A stretch of DNA of 16,264 nt from Candidatus Atribacteria bacterium. Its GTDB lineage: Bacteria > Atribacterota > JALVIU01. The translations under genes and the position numbers were made by a program. The notes beneath the pieces were generated by a model. It searched no databases. It worked only from the letters and a program-made list of their open reading frames with translations, and was not told where the DNA came from. Positions 8,070-15,868 of the stretch are shown piece by piece (position 1 is the stretch's first letter; each line of letters opens with the position of its first letter). The stretch is from NCBI GenBank assembly GCA_027028665.1, contig JALVIU010000072.1, forward strand, positions 1-16,264, written 5' to 3'.

Positions 8070-8091
8070 GGAATATTCCCTACTTTATCTC
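8058..8091. repeat. Perfect 34-bp palindrome containing the second hsp20 stop codon
   Basis: The arms GAGATAAAGTAGGGAAT (8058-8074) and ATTCCCTACTTTATCTC (8075-8091) are exact reverse complements without spacer, and the TAG stop (8067-8069) is in the left arm. The next gene's ribosome site (AGGAGGAG) follows within a few bases and there is no U-run, so simple intrinsic termination is unlikely. The 10-bp core is shared with the palindrome after copy 1. A 3' stabiliser, a processing site or a protein-binding dyad are the main options. Confidence 0.82.
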
Positions 8092-8108
8092 CTATAGGAG
8101 GAGATAAT

Positions 8109-8945
8109 ATGTTTGGAGATATTATATGGCTTATTATCCTTTTTTCATTTTTTATGCCCACATTAGAAAAAAGGATGCTTGAATATAATAGATTAAAACT
8201 TATAAGGGTTATAGAGAAAAAGAGAAAGTCCAGAGTAATTACTATAATTCACAGACAGGAATCCATAAGTTTTTTTGGTTTGCCTATATCGAGATATATT
8301 GATATAGAGGATTCAGAACAGATATTACGTGCAATAAGACTTACTCCAGATGATATGCCTATAGATCTGGTGTTACATACACCAGGTGGGTTAGTGCTTG
8401 CTGCATCTCAAATAGCTCAAGCACTAAAGAGACACCCTGCCAAGGTGACAGTATTTGTACCACATTATGCTATGTCTGGAGGTACACTTATTGCCCTTGC
8501 AGCAGATGAGATAGTGATGGATGAAAATGCAGTACTTGGTCCAGTGGACCCTCAACTTGGGAACTATCCAGCTGCATCATTACTTAAGACCCTTAGGGTA
8601 AAGGGTCCACAGAATGTAGATGACAATACTGTTGTGATGGCAGATATTGCAGAAAAGGCCATATTGCAGATAAAGGATTTTGTATATGATTTATTAAAGG
8701 AAAAGATGGACCCAGATAAGGCTGAGAAGCTCGCAGAGGAGTTGTCAACAGGTAGGTGGACCCATGATTATCCATTGGATATAGAAAGACTAAGGGCAAT
8801 TGGAATAAACATCACAGTAGGGCTTCCAGATTATATATATGACCTTATGGAACTTTATAGACAAACTGATCAGAGAAGACCATCTGTAAATTATATTCCA
8901 CTTCCATATAAGAGTGGAAATGATCACAATGGAAAGTCGCAGTAA
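8109..8945 (+). CDS. SDH-family Clp-fold serine protease, membrane anchored
   Basis: The 278-residue protein matches the serine dehydrogenase proteinase family (Clp/crotonase fold, related to SppA/ClpP). One hydrophobic segment at ~5-17 should anchor it, followed by a basic stretch. The Clp-fold core contains L-H-T-P-G-G (89-94, oxyanion region) and H-Y-A-M-S123-G-G-T, with S123 the likely nucleophile, then A-D-E-I-V-M-D-E-N-A-V-L-G-P-V-D-P-Q. The C-terminal third is more variable. Family members are found in many thermophiles and archaea, and their substrates are poorly known. Here it lies between hsp20 and a Hsp100 gene, inside a heat-shock operon, which suggests a role in removing damaged, perhaps membrane, proteins. 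AGGAGGAG precedes ATG 8109. Confidence 0.88.
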   Translation: MFGDIIWLIILFSFFMPTLEKRMLEYNRLKLIRVIEKKRKSRVITIIHRQESISFFGLPISRYIDIEDSEQILRAIRLTPDDMPIDLVLHTPGGLVLAASQIAQALKRHPAKVTVFVPHYAMSGGTLIALAADEIVMDENAVLGPVDPQLGNYPAASLLKTLRVKGPQNVDDNTVVMADIAEKAILQIKDFVYDLLKEKMDPDKAEKLAEELSTGRWTHDYPLDIERLRAIGINITVGLPDYIYDLMELYRQTDQRRPSVNYIPLPYKSGNDHNGKSQ

Positions 8946-8977
8946 GGATTGAGTTCTTAATGTAGGAGGTGATATTT

Positions 8978-11428
8978 ATGGATTTTTCAAGATTTACAGA
9001 AAAGGCACAAGAGGTAATACTTAAAGCACAAGAGAAGCTAAAAGAATATAATCAGAATCAGCTTGGAACAGAACATATCCTTTATGGACTACTTGTTCAA
9101 AAGGAAGGAGTAATAGCAGAGATTTTCGAAAAATTGAATATAGATGTTGCGAAGGCAAGACAGAGAGTAGAGGAAGTAATTTCTCAAAATATGGGAGTTA
9201 GAGTAGTAGGTCAGCCTGGGGGAAGTATAGATCAAGTATACATTACTCCACATGCAAAGAGTGCCCTTGAACTTGCAGAGATTGAAGCAGAGAGACTTAA
9301 AGATAATTATGTAGGAACAGAGCATATCTTAATCGGACTTTTATCTGAAGAGGAAGGACTTGCAGCAAGAATTTTGGGAGAACTTGGCATAGATAAAGAA
9401 AAAATTTATCAAGTATTAAAGGACATAAGAGGTTCAAGTCGAAGAACTGAGCAGAGAGAAGAAACGGGGTATATGTTTCTTAAAAAGTACTCAAGAGATC
9501 TTACAGAACTTGCGAAACAGGGGAAACTTGATCCAGTTATAGGAAGAGATGAAGTAATAACTCGTGTTATTCAGATTCTTTCAAGAAGGACGAAGAATAA
9601 CCCTGTACTTATTGGAGAAGCAGGAGTGGGGAAGACAGCTGTAGTAGAAGGTCTTGCTCAAAAAATAGTAAACAATGATGTGCCAGATAATCTAAAAGGC
9701 AAGAAGCTTATACAACTTGATCTTGCTGCAATGGTTGCAGGTTCTAAGTATAGAGGAGAGTTTGAAGAAAGATTAAAGGGCGTAATAGATGAAGTAATCA
9801 AATCTCAAGGTGAGATTATACTTTTTATTGATGAACTTCATACAGTTGTTGGTGCAGGTGCCGTAGAGGGTGGCATGGATGCATCCAATATTTTAAAACC
9901 TGCACTTGCGCGAGGAGAATTACAGTGTATAGGTGCAACTACTCTTGATGAGTATAGAAAATATATAGAAAAAGATCCAGCCCTTGAGAGAAGATTTCAA
10001 CCTGTATTTGTAGAGGAACCGAGTGTTTCAGATACAGTGGAGATTTTAAGGGGCTTAAGGGATAAATATGAAGCCCACCATAAGGTAAAGATTGAGGATG
10101 AGGCATTAGAAAAAGCGGCATATCTATCTCATAGATACGTAACAGATAGATTTTTACCTGATAAAGCAATTGATCTTATAGATGAGGCATCTGCGAAGAA
10201 AAGAATAGAGTACTATACAATACCTGAAGAAGTAAAAAGATTAGAAAAAGAACTTGAGAAGTTGAATAAAGAAAATGAATCTGCAGTTGCACATAAGGAG
10301 TATGAACGTGCGATAGAGCTAAGGGATAAGATAAAAGAAACAGAAAAAAGGCTGAAAGAGGCAAAAGAGAAGTGGGATGTTACACAGAGAAATAAGCATC
10401 CAAGTGTAAGTGCAGAAGATATAGCAGAAGTAGTATCTAAATGGACAGGGATTCCTGTAAATAAAATGTTTGAAGAAGAGATTGAGAAGCTTCTTAAGAT
10501 GGAGGATATTCTCCATAAGAGACTTGTAGATCAAGAAGAGGCAGTAAAAGCAGTAAGTGAAGCTATAAGAAGATCTCGTGCAGGATTGTCTGATCCGAAT
10601 AGACCAATTGGATCATTTATATTTCTTGGTCCTACAGGTGTAGGAAAAACAGAGCTTGCAAAGGCATTAGCGGAATTTTTGTTTGATAGAGAAGATGCCC
10701 TCATAAGGATAGATATGTCAGAATATATGGAAAAGTTTTCTGTTTCAAGATTGGTAGGTGCCCCTCCAGGCTATGTAGGATATGAGGAAGGAGGCCAGCT
10801 TACAGAAGCAGTAAGACGCAGACCGTACTCTGTGGTACTCTTTGATGAGATAGAAAAGGCTCATCCAGATGTATTTGATATATTGCTTCAGATTCTTGAT
10901 GATGGTCGTCTTACAGATTCTCAGGGCAGGGTAGTGGATTTTAGAAATACAGTTATAATTATGACTTCGAATATTGGTGCAAGGCTCATAGAAGACTATA
11001 TAAAGAGCAAAGGAACAAAAGATTTTACCCTTTTGAAAGAGAATGTACGAGAGGAGCTCAGAAAATTTGTAAGGCCAGAATTTTTAAATAGAGTGGATGA
11101 AATTGTAATATTTAAACCACTCGGAAGAGATGAGATCTATCAAATTATAGATATACTTATAAAAGGACTTAGAAAACGTCTCAGTGTAAGAAAGATAAGA
11201 CTTACTTTAGATGAAAAAGTTAAAGACTTACTATTTAAAGAAGGCTATAACCCTGTTTATGGGGCAAGACCCCTTAAAAGGGCGATACAGAGGCTTATAG
11301 AAAACCCTCTTTCTTCATATATACTAAGAGGAAAATTTAAAGAAGGAGACCATGTACTTGTAACTCTCTCAGATGATGGTCAAGTAGTATTTAAAAAACA
11401 GACTGAAGAGGGAGTTGATACCCTATGA
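8978..11428 (+). CDS. clpC: ClpC-like Hsp100 AAA+ unfoldase lacking a clear ClpP-docking loop
   Basis: This 816-residue protein unfolds or disaggregates proteins using ATP. Two Clp_N repeats (~1-145) are followed by AAA-1 with G-E-A-G-V-G-K-T (213-220) and Walker B D285-E286. A short middle coiled region with a UVR-like [10 protein letters not shown] (from 441) is a ClpC trait; ClpB has a much longer M-domain. AAA-2 has G-P-T-G-V-G-K-T (551-558) and D623-E624. Between T-S-N-I-G-A (663-668) and R-P-E-F-L-N-R (699), where ClpC carries [L/V]-G-F for ClpP, no such tripeptide is present, as in ClpB. I chose ATG 8978 because AGGAGGTGAT (8964-8973) serves it; the in-frame GTG 8969 lies inside that site. 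ctsR, mcsA and mcsB are not adjacent. Confidence 0.93.
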   Translation: MDFSRFTEKAQEVILKAQEKLKEYNQNQLGTEHILYGLLVQKEGVIAEIFEKLNIDVAKARQRVEEVISQNMGVRVVGQPGGSIDQVYITPHAKSALELAEIEAERLKDNYVGTEHILIGLLSEEEGLAARILGELGIDKEKIYQVLKDIRGSSRRTEQREETGYMFLKKYSRDLTELAKQGKLDPVIGRDEVITRVIQILSRRTKNNPVLIGEAGVGKTAVVEGLAQKIVNNDVPDNLKGKKLIQLDLAAMVAGSKYRGEFEERLKGVIDEVIKSQGEIILFIDELHTVVGAGAVEGGMDASNILKPALARGELQCIGATTLDEYRKYIEKDPALERRFQPVFVEEPSVSDTVEILRGLRDKYEAHHKVKIEDEALEKAAYLSHRYVTDRFLPDKAIDLIDEASAKKRIEYYTIPEEVKRLEKELEKLNKENESAVAHKEYERAIELRDKIKETEKRLKEAKEKWDVTQRNKHPSVSAEDIAEVVSKWTGIPVNKMFEEEIEKLLKMEDILHKRLVDQEEAVKAVSEAIRRSRAGLSDPNRPIGSFIFLGPTGVGKTELAKALAEFLFDREDALIRIDMSEYMEKFSVSRLVGAPPGYVGYEEGGQLTEAVRRRPYSVVLFDEIEKAHPDVFDILLQILDDGRLTDSQGRVVDFRNTVIIMTSNIGARLIEDYIKSKGTKDFTLLKENVREELRKFVRPEFLNRVDEIVIFKPLGRDEIYQIIDILIKGLRKRLSVRKIRLTLDEKVKDLLFKEGYNPVYGARPLKRAIQRLIENPLSSYILRGKFKEGDHVLVTLSDDGQVVFKKQTEEGVDTL

Positions 11429-11835
11429 AGGAAAGAAGACCTCTTTATGTAATTAGTGTGGCTGCAAGTTTAGTAAATATGCATCCACAGACACTGAGAT
11501 TATATGAGAAAAAAGGATTCGTAAATCCACAGAGATATAGAAATAGAAGGTTATATACCGAAAAAGATATAGAAAAATTACGTTATATATATGAACTTAC
11601 CCATATAAAGGGTGTTAATATGGCAGGAGTAGAGATAATTCTTGAAAAAGAAAAAGAAGTGGAGAAGCTTCAACAAAAGATACGGGAACTGGAAGAGGAA
11701 TTTGAAAGAAGACTTAAGGAAGTAGAAAGGCAAGTAGAAGAGGAGATTGATAGAATAAAGAAAGAATTTTATGAAAATAAAAATCTTCCTGTGTTGCCAG
11801 GAAAAGGAGTTTTGATAATACGAGAGTATAAGTAA
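11425..11835 (+). CDS. hspR: HspR-type MerR-family heat-shock repressor
   Basis: This 136-residue protein is a winged-helix DNA-binding protein of the MerR family. The N-terminus ([23 protein letters not shown], 6-28) is the HspR signature, and [13 protein letters not shown] forms the wing and second helix. [11 protein letters not shown] follows. Residues ~72-118 are a long charged coiled coil, presumably for dimerisation, and longer than in minimal HspR proteins. HspR represses heat-shock genes, with DnaK as co-repressor in Streptomyces. The ATG overlaps the clpC stop (ATGA), so it is made with the operon it probably represses. The candidate operator is the dyad at 3930-3950. Confidence 0.92.
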   Translation: MKERRPLYVISVAASLVNMHPQTLRLYEKKGFVNPQRYRNRRLYTEKDIEKLRYIYELTHIKGVNMAGVEIILEKEKEVEKLQQKIRELEEEFERRLKEVERQVEEEIDRIKKEFYENKNLPVLPGKGVLIIREYK

Positions 11836-11839
11836 ACAT

Positions 11840-11870
11840 AGATGATAGGTCCCAATGGGACCTATCATCT
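11840..11870. terminator. Perfect 15-bp hairpin between convergent hspR and rng (bidirectional, no U-tract)
   Basis: The arms AGATGATAGGTCCCA (11840-11854) and TGGGACCTATCATCT (11856-11870) flank one base. It lies 4 nt after the hspR stop and touches the last base of the rng stop on the other strand. Position and symmetry fit a shared 3' end for both transcripts. Neither direction continues into a U-run (plus strand continues TAAAAAAAA), so it is not a classical intrinsic terminator. Confidence 0.65.
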
Positions 11871-13339
11871 TAAAAAAAACCTTCTTTTTTTGCTTTTTCT
11901 TCGTTTCCTGTAAATAGTATACGTACCTTTTCTCTAGGAAGATGTGGATTGTCTACTAATACAATCTTTTTATGATATTTTTCTTTTAAGAAATTAAGTT
12001 CTCGTTCTCTTTTTTTAAGTAAGCTTTCTTTTGTTTGAGTATTTACTTCTGCAAAAATAAACTCTTCTTTTACTACTTTTGCAAGAGAATGAAGTTTTCT
12101 TAGAACCATCGCATGTACTGTAGTTTCAGAATAGACTTTACCCGTTCCATCACAGTGTTGGCAATTTACCATAAGCATCTGTCCTAAGTCTCTTCTTACC
12201 CTTTTTCTAGTCATCTCTAAGAGGCCAAGTTTTGTAATATCCACAATATTTGTCTTCGTTTTATCTCTGGATAGTGCCTCCTCTAATCTGGAAATTACCT
12301 TTTGTTCATCTTCTTTTTCTTCCATGTCTATAAAATCTATTAGTATTATACCCCCTATATCTCTTAGTCTGAGTTGTCTTGCAATCTCTTCCGCTGCCTC
12401 TAAATTCGTTCTTAATATAGTTTCAGAGAGTTTTGTTTTTCCTACATATTTACCTGTATTTACGTCAATTACCGTTAAGGCCTCTGTTTGATCTATGACT
12501 ATATAGCCCCCACATTTTAGCCATACCCTTTTTTTAAGTGCTTTTCTTATTTCATCTTCTATTCCAAAGTATTCAAATATATTATCAAGCTCTCTAAAAA
12601 GGTGTACTCGATCTTTTAGATGCGGTGCGAACCCATCTAAAAATTCTAATACCTTTTTATATTCCTCTTCAGAGTCAATTATAAACCTCTCTACATCTGT
12701 TGTAAATAGATCTCTTATTGTTCTATATAAGAGATTGAGATCCTCATATAAAAGTGATGGAGCAGGCAATATGACGGATTTTTTAAGTATAACCTCCCAG
12801 GTGCTTAGCAAGAATTTTAAATCTCTTTCAAGTTCATCCTTTTCTTTTCCTTCTGATGCTGTTCTTATGATGACCCCCATATCTGGAGGTTTTATTTCTT
12901 GAACAATTTTTTTTAATCTTTCTCTCTCTTCCTCATCCTCTATCTTTCTTGAGATGCCTATGTTTTTATTCTTTGGCATAAGCACGAGATACCTTCCTGG
13001 GATAGTAATATTTGTTGTTACTCTCGAGCCTTTGGGTTTTATGGGTTCTTTTATTACCTCAACAAGGAGTTTTTCTCCTGTGAATAATTTTTTTTCTATA
13101 GGGAGGTCGTTATCCGAAATAAGATCATCTACATAGAGAAAGGAGTTTTTCTCCTCCCCTATATCAATAAATGCCGCTTGCATACCGGGAAGTACATTTT
13201 CTGTTTTTCCTTTATATATATTTCCTACGATCTTTTTTTCCTGTTTTCTTTCAATATGGATTTCTACAAGTTTTCCATCTTCCAAAATAGCAACCCTGGT
13301 TTCAACTAATCCCACCTCCACTATAATTTCTTTTCTCAT
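11870..13339 (-). CDS. rng: Ribonuclease G/E family endoribonuclease
   Basis: This 489-residue RNase G-type enzyme cuts single-stranded AU-rich RNA in mRNA decay and rRNA maturation. An S1-like RNA-binding domain (~38-119) includes G-N-I-Y-K-G-K and L-P-G-M-Q-A-A-F-I-D-I-G. The DNase I-like catalytic domain has metal-binding D292 (V-I-D-V-N-T-G-K) and D335 (I-L-I-D-F-I-D-M-E), and C393-x2-C396-x-G-T-G is the zinc link. The C-terminus ends soon after, without the long disordered scaffold of E. coli RNase E. ATG 13339 has GGGAG upstream on the minus strand. It is the last gene of a run with rodA and two radical SAM-linked genes, an order common in Clostridia, though the usual downstream rplU is absent here. 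Confidence 0.96.
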   Translation of the reverse strand: MRKEIIVEVGLVETRVAILEDGKLVEIHIERKQEKKIVGNIYKGKTENVLPGMQAAFIDIGEEKNSFLYVDDLISDNDLPIEKKLFTGEKLLVEVIKEPIKPKGSRVTTNITIPGRYLVLMPKNKNIGISRKIEDEEERERLKKIVQEIKPPDMGVIIRTASEGKEKDELERDLKFLLSTWEVILKKSVILPAPSLLYEDLNLLYRTIRDLFTTDVERFIIDSEEEYKKVLEFLDGFAPHLKDRVHLFRELDNIFEYFGIEDEIRKALKKRVWLKCGGYIVIDQTEALTVIDVNTGKYVGKTKLSETILRTNLEAAEEIARQLRLRDIGGIILIDFIDMEEKEDEQKVISRLEEALSRDKTKTNIVDITKLGLLEMTRKRVRRDLGQMLMVNCQHCDGTGKVYSETTVHAMVLRKLHSLAKVVKEEFIFAEVNTQTKESLLKKRERELNFLKEKYHKKIVLVDNPHLPREKVRILFTGNEEKAKKEGFF

Positions 13340-13355
13340 TCATTTCACTCCCTTC

Positions 13356-14018
13356 CTAAATTTTTATAAACCTTTCACCTTCTTCTATAAAGAACCCAGA
13401 TCTCTTTATTCTTAGGATAGAGAAATCTGGGCAGTGGTTTTTAATTAATAAAATTATATCTCTCGGATTTAGAGATTTTCCATTTTTTATGTATAAATAT
13501 AAATCCATTAGAATACATCTTTTATTTTCTAATATTTTATAACTATATAAATACTCTTTTAAGTCATATGTAACATTTTTGCCTTTTTTATTTTTTTTTA
13601 TGATTTTTAATTCCGAATTTTCTAATATATTATACATATTTTTCATTAGATTAGAGTCGTATTTTTTTTCGAGTAAGATAGAAAATTTATGAAGTACAAG
13701 TCTTTGGAATACTAAAGGGATCTTCTCTTTTACTTTCATAATATTTAGCTCTTTAGGTAATACTTCATTTAACTTTGTTTTTAAGACTTTTGGATTTATA
13801 TCTTCTTTAAGTTCAATTTCAAAAAACTCTGTATTACTTGAAAACCCTAAAGATAGCGAAGGAGAAAATGATAATTTAGGATGAGGACTATATCCTTCAG
13901 TTTGCGTAAAAGGTATATGTGCTCTTCTAAGTGCACGGGTAATTACATTTACTGTATCAAGTGAAGAAATATAAATCAAATAACCGTTTTTTTTGAAGAA
14001 TACTAAATATTTTTTCAT
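13356..14018 (-). CDS. TIGR03936/DUF2344 radical SAM-linked protein
   Basis: The 220-residue protein begins with the family pattern Y-L-V-F-F-K-K-N-G-Y-L-I-Y-I-S-S-L-D-T, then R-A-L-R-R-A-H-I-P-F-T-Q-T-E-G-Y-S-P-H-P-K-L-S-F-S-P-S-L-S-L-G. That block is strongly conserved in this uncharacterised family. The C-terminal half is Lys/Asn/Ile-rich and poorly conserved. The family always appears beside, or fused to, the TIGR03960 radical SAM protein, so the two probably work as one unit. Here its ATG overlaps the stop of that gene by 4 nt (ATGA), and rng starts 16 nt after it ends. Biochemical function is unknown. Confidence 0.88.
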   Translation of the reverse strand: MKKYLVFFKKNGYLIYISSLDTVNVITRALRRAHIPFTQTEGYSPHPKLSFSPSLSLGFSSNTEFFEIELKEDINPKVLKTKLNEVLPKELNIMKVKEKIPLVFQRLVLHKFSILLEKKYDSNLMKNMYNILENSELKIIKKNKKGKNVTYDLKEYLYSYKILENKRCILMDLYLYIKNGKSLNPRDIILLIKNHCPDFSILRIKRSGFFIEEGERFIKI

Positions 14019-15868
14019 GATTTTTTCCTATAAGACAAAATATTATGTACTTTAAACATAGGGCATACTCCACAGTCTGTACACTTGGAAAATCTGCAAT
14101 CTTCTGTTGTTATACCTTTTTTTGCACGATGCAATTCCTCTATCAAAAACTCTTTTTTTACACCTGAAGATAGATGATCCCATGGGAGTATATCATTTAT
14201 ATTTCTTTCTATCAGATATTCTTTATAATTGATCCCTGCATCATCAAATATCTCCATCCATTTTTTAAAGGAAAATCCTTCATCCCATCCATCCATTATT
14301 TGTCCCCTTTTTTGGGCGATATAAAGGGCCCTGGATAACCTTCTATCTCCTCGAGAAAAGACCCCCTCTAGTATACTGAGCTCTGGATCTCTATATTTTA
14401 AAAGTATATTCCGTCTTCTTTTTAGGCGATCCTTTAGAAGATGGATCTTTTCATTCAACTCTTCCCTTGTGTTTTGCCTTTCCCATTGAAATGGAGTATG
14501 AGGCTTAGGTACAAAGGGCGATATGCTTATTTTTATGTTTATCTTTTTTCCCCGTATGCTTTTGCCCAGCCTCTCTATTCTTTTTGCAAGTTCTGCGATT
14601 TCTTCAATATCTTCCTTTGTCTCAGTGGGAAGGCCAATCATAAAATAGAATTTTATAAGATTCCATCCCATTTCAAATGCCGATCGAGCAGATGCTATAA
14701 GATCATCTTCTGTAATATTTTTATTTATCACATTCCTCAATCTTTGCGTTGCTGCCTCTACCGCAAGTGTGAGCCCTGTCTTCTTTATACTGGATACCCG
14801 TTCCGCAAGCTCTACAGAGAATGTATCCACCCTCAGGGATGGAAGGGATATGCTTATGAGATTTTCTTTACAGTATGGGAGCAACCTTTCTATGAGGTGT
14901 TTTATCTGGGTATAGTCACTTGTACTCAAAGATATAAGAGAAAGGTCTTCATATCCTGTATTTTCTAATATCTTTTTTGAAAGCCTTACTATATTATCTA
15001 AAGATCTTTCTCTTACAGGTCTATAGATCATTCCTGCCTGACAAAATCTACATCCTCTATCACATCCTCTAAATATTTCCACTGGAGCCCTATCATGAAC
15101 AGTCTTTATATACGGAACAATGGGTTTTTCTGGAAAAGGAATACTATTTAAATCCTTTATTATACTTTTTATAATAGGATAAGGTGCATTTTCTGTTGGT
15201 ATGATTTCTTTGATTGAGTTCTTATCATACACTATTTTATAAAAGGATGGAACATATACACCCTGAATGTTTAGAAGTGTCTTTAATATCTCTTTTTTTG
15301 TAGCGTTATTGATCTTTCCTTCATAGATAACTTTTAGGATCTCAGGGAAGGCCTTTTCCCCGTCTCCTAATAGAAAAAGATCAAAAAAGTCTGCTATGGG
15401 TTCTGGATTGAAGGCCCCAGGTCCTCCGCCTATTATGATAGGAAATTTACTATTTTCTCTTTCTTTAGAAAAAAGTGGTATTTTCCCAAGATTAAGCATA
15501 TTTAAAATATTTGTATAACTTAATTCATATTGAAGGGTAAATCCTATTACATCAAAATTTGAAAGAGGAGATTTTGTCTCCAAAGAAAATAGGGGAATCC
15601 CTTTTTCTCTTAAAATTTTTTCTGCATCAAACCATGGAGCAAAGACCCTTTCTGTGTATACAAAATCAAGTTTATTTGTAATATTGTATAAAATTTTAAA
15701 TCCTACATATGACATGCCGATTTCATATATATCAGGAAAGGCAAGTGCTACTCGTAGAGTATCTTGACCAGTATCTTTTTTAATAATATGAAGTTCTTCT
15801 CCTATGTATCTTCCTGGTTTTTCTACATAGGGTAATAATAGTTTATCTATTTTCTTTTTTATCTTCAT
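14015..15868 (-). CDS. TIGR03960-type radical SAM protein with N-terminal B12-binding-like domain
   Basis: The 617-residue protein opens with V-E-K-P-G-R-Y-I-G-E-E, the family start. The N-terminal ~230 residues resemble a cobalamin-binding Rossmann domain (F-P-D-I-Y-E-I-G-M-S-Y-V-G; G-G-G-P-G-A-F-N-P-E-P). The radical SAM core has C269-x3-C273-x2-C276 in F-R-G-C-D-R-G-C-R-F-C-Q-A-G. Near the end C591-x4-C596-x2-C599-x2-C602 could bind an extra iron-sulfur cluster. The reaction is unknown. It overlaps rodA by 26 nt and the next gene by 4 nt, so production of the three is likely coupled. Linkage to rodA and RNase G, shared with Clostridia, hints at RNA or cell-envelope modification but does not prove either. 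Confidence 0.92.
   Translation of the reverse strand: MKIKKKIDKLLLPYVEKPGRYIGEELHIIKKDTGQDTLRVALAFPDIYEIGMSYVGFKILYNITNKLDFVYTERVFAPWFDAEKILREKGIPLFSLETKSPLSNFDVIGFTLQYELSYTNILNMLNLGKIPLFSKERENSKFPIIIGGGPGAFNPEPIADFFDLFLLGDGEKAFPEILKVIYEGKINNATKKEILKTLLNIQGVYVPSFYKIVYDKNSIKEIIPTENAPYPIIKSIIKDLNSIPFPEKPIVPYIKTVHDRAPVEIFRGCDRGCRFCQAGMIYRPVRERSLDNIVRLSKKILENTGYEDLSLISLSTSDYTQIKHLIERLLPYCKENLISISLPSLRVDTFSVELAERVSSIKKTGLTLAVEAATQRLRNVINKNITEDDLIASARSAFEMGWNLIKFYFMIGLPTETKEDIEEIAELAKRIERLGKSIRGKKINIKISISPFVPKPHTPFQWERQNTREELNEKIHLLKDRLKRRRNILLKYRDPELSILEGVFSRGDRRLSRALYIAQKRGQIMDGWDEGFSFKKWMEIFDDAGINYKEYLIERNINDILPWDHLSSGVKKEFLIEELHRAKKGITTEDCRFSKCTDCGVCPMFKVHNILSYRKKS

Noticed and set aside
8969-8977. 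Upstream GTG start for the ClpC-like gene
   Set aside because: The GTG is part of AGGAGGTGAT, the Shine-Dalgarno of ATG 8978.
9489-9495. ACTCAAG, an exact HspR half-site
   Set aside because: It is inside clpC coding sequence, and the position 7 bp away (GTTTCTT) does not resemble the other half-site.
8978-11428. Annotation as ClpB
   Set aside because: The middle coiled region is only about 50-60 residues with a UVR-like motif, far shorter than the ClpB M-domain, although the D2 loop is ClpB-like.
14441-14968. 175-codon reading frame on the plus strand
   Set aside because: It is antisense to the radical SAM core of the TIGR03960 gene, which has clear motifs; the plus-strand product is Phe/Tyr/Cys-rich and unrecognisable.
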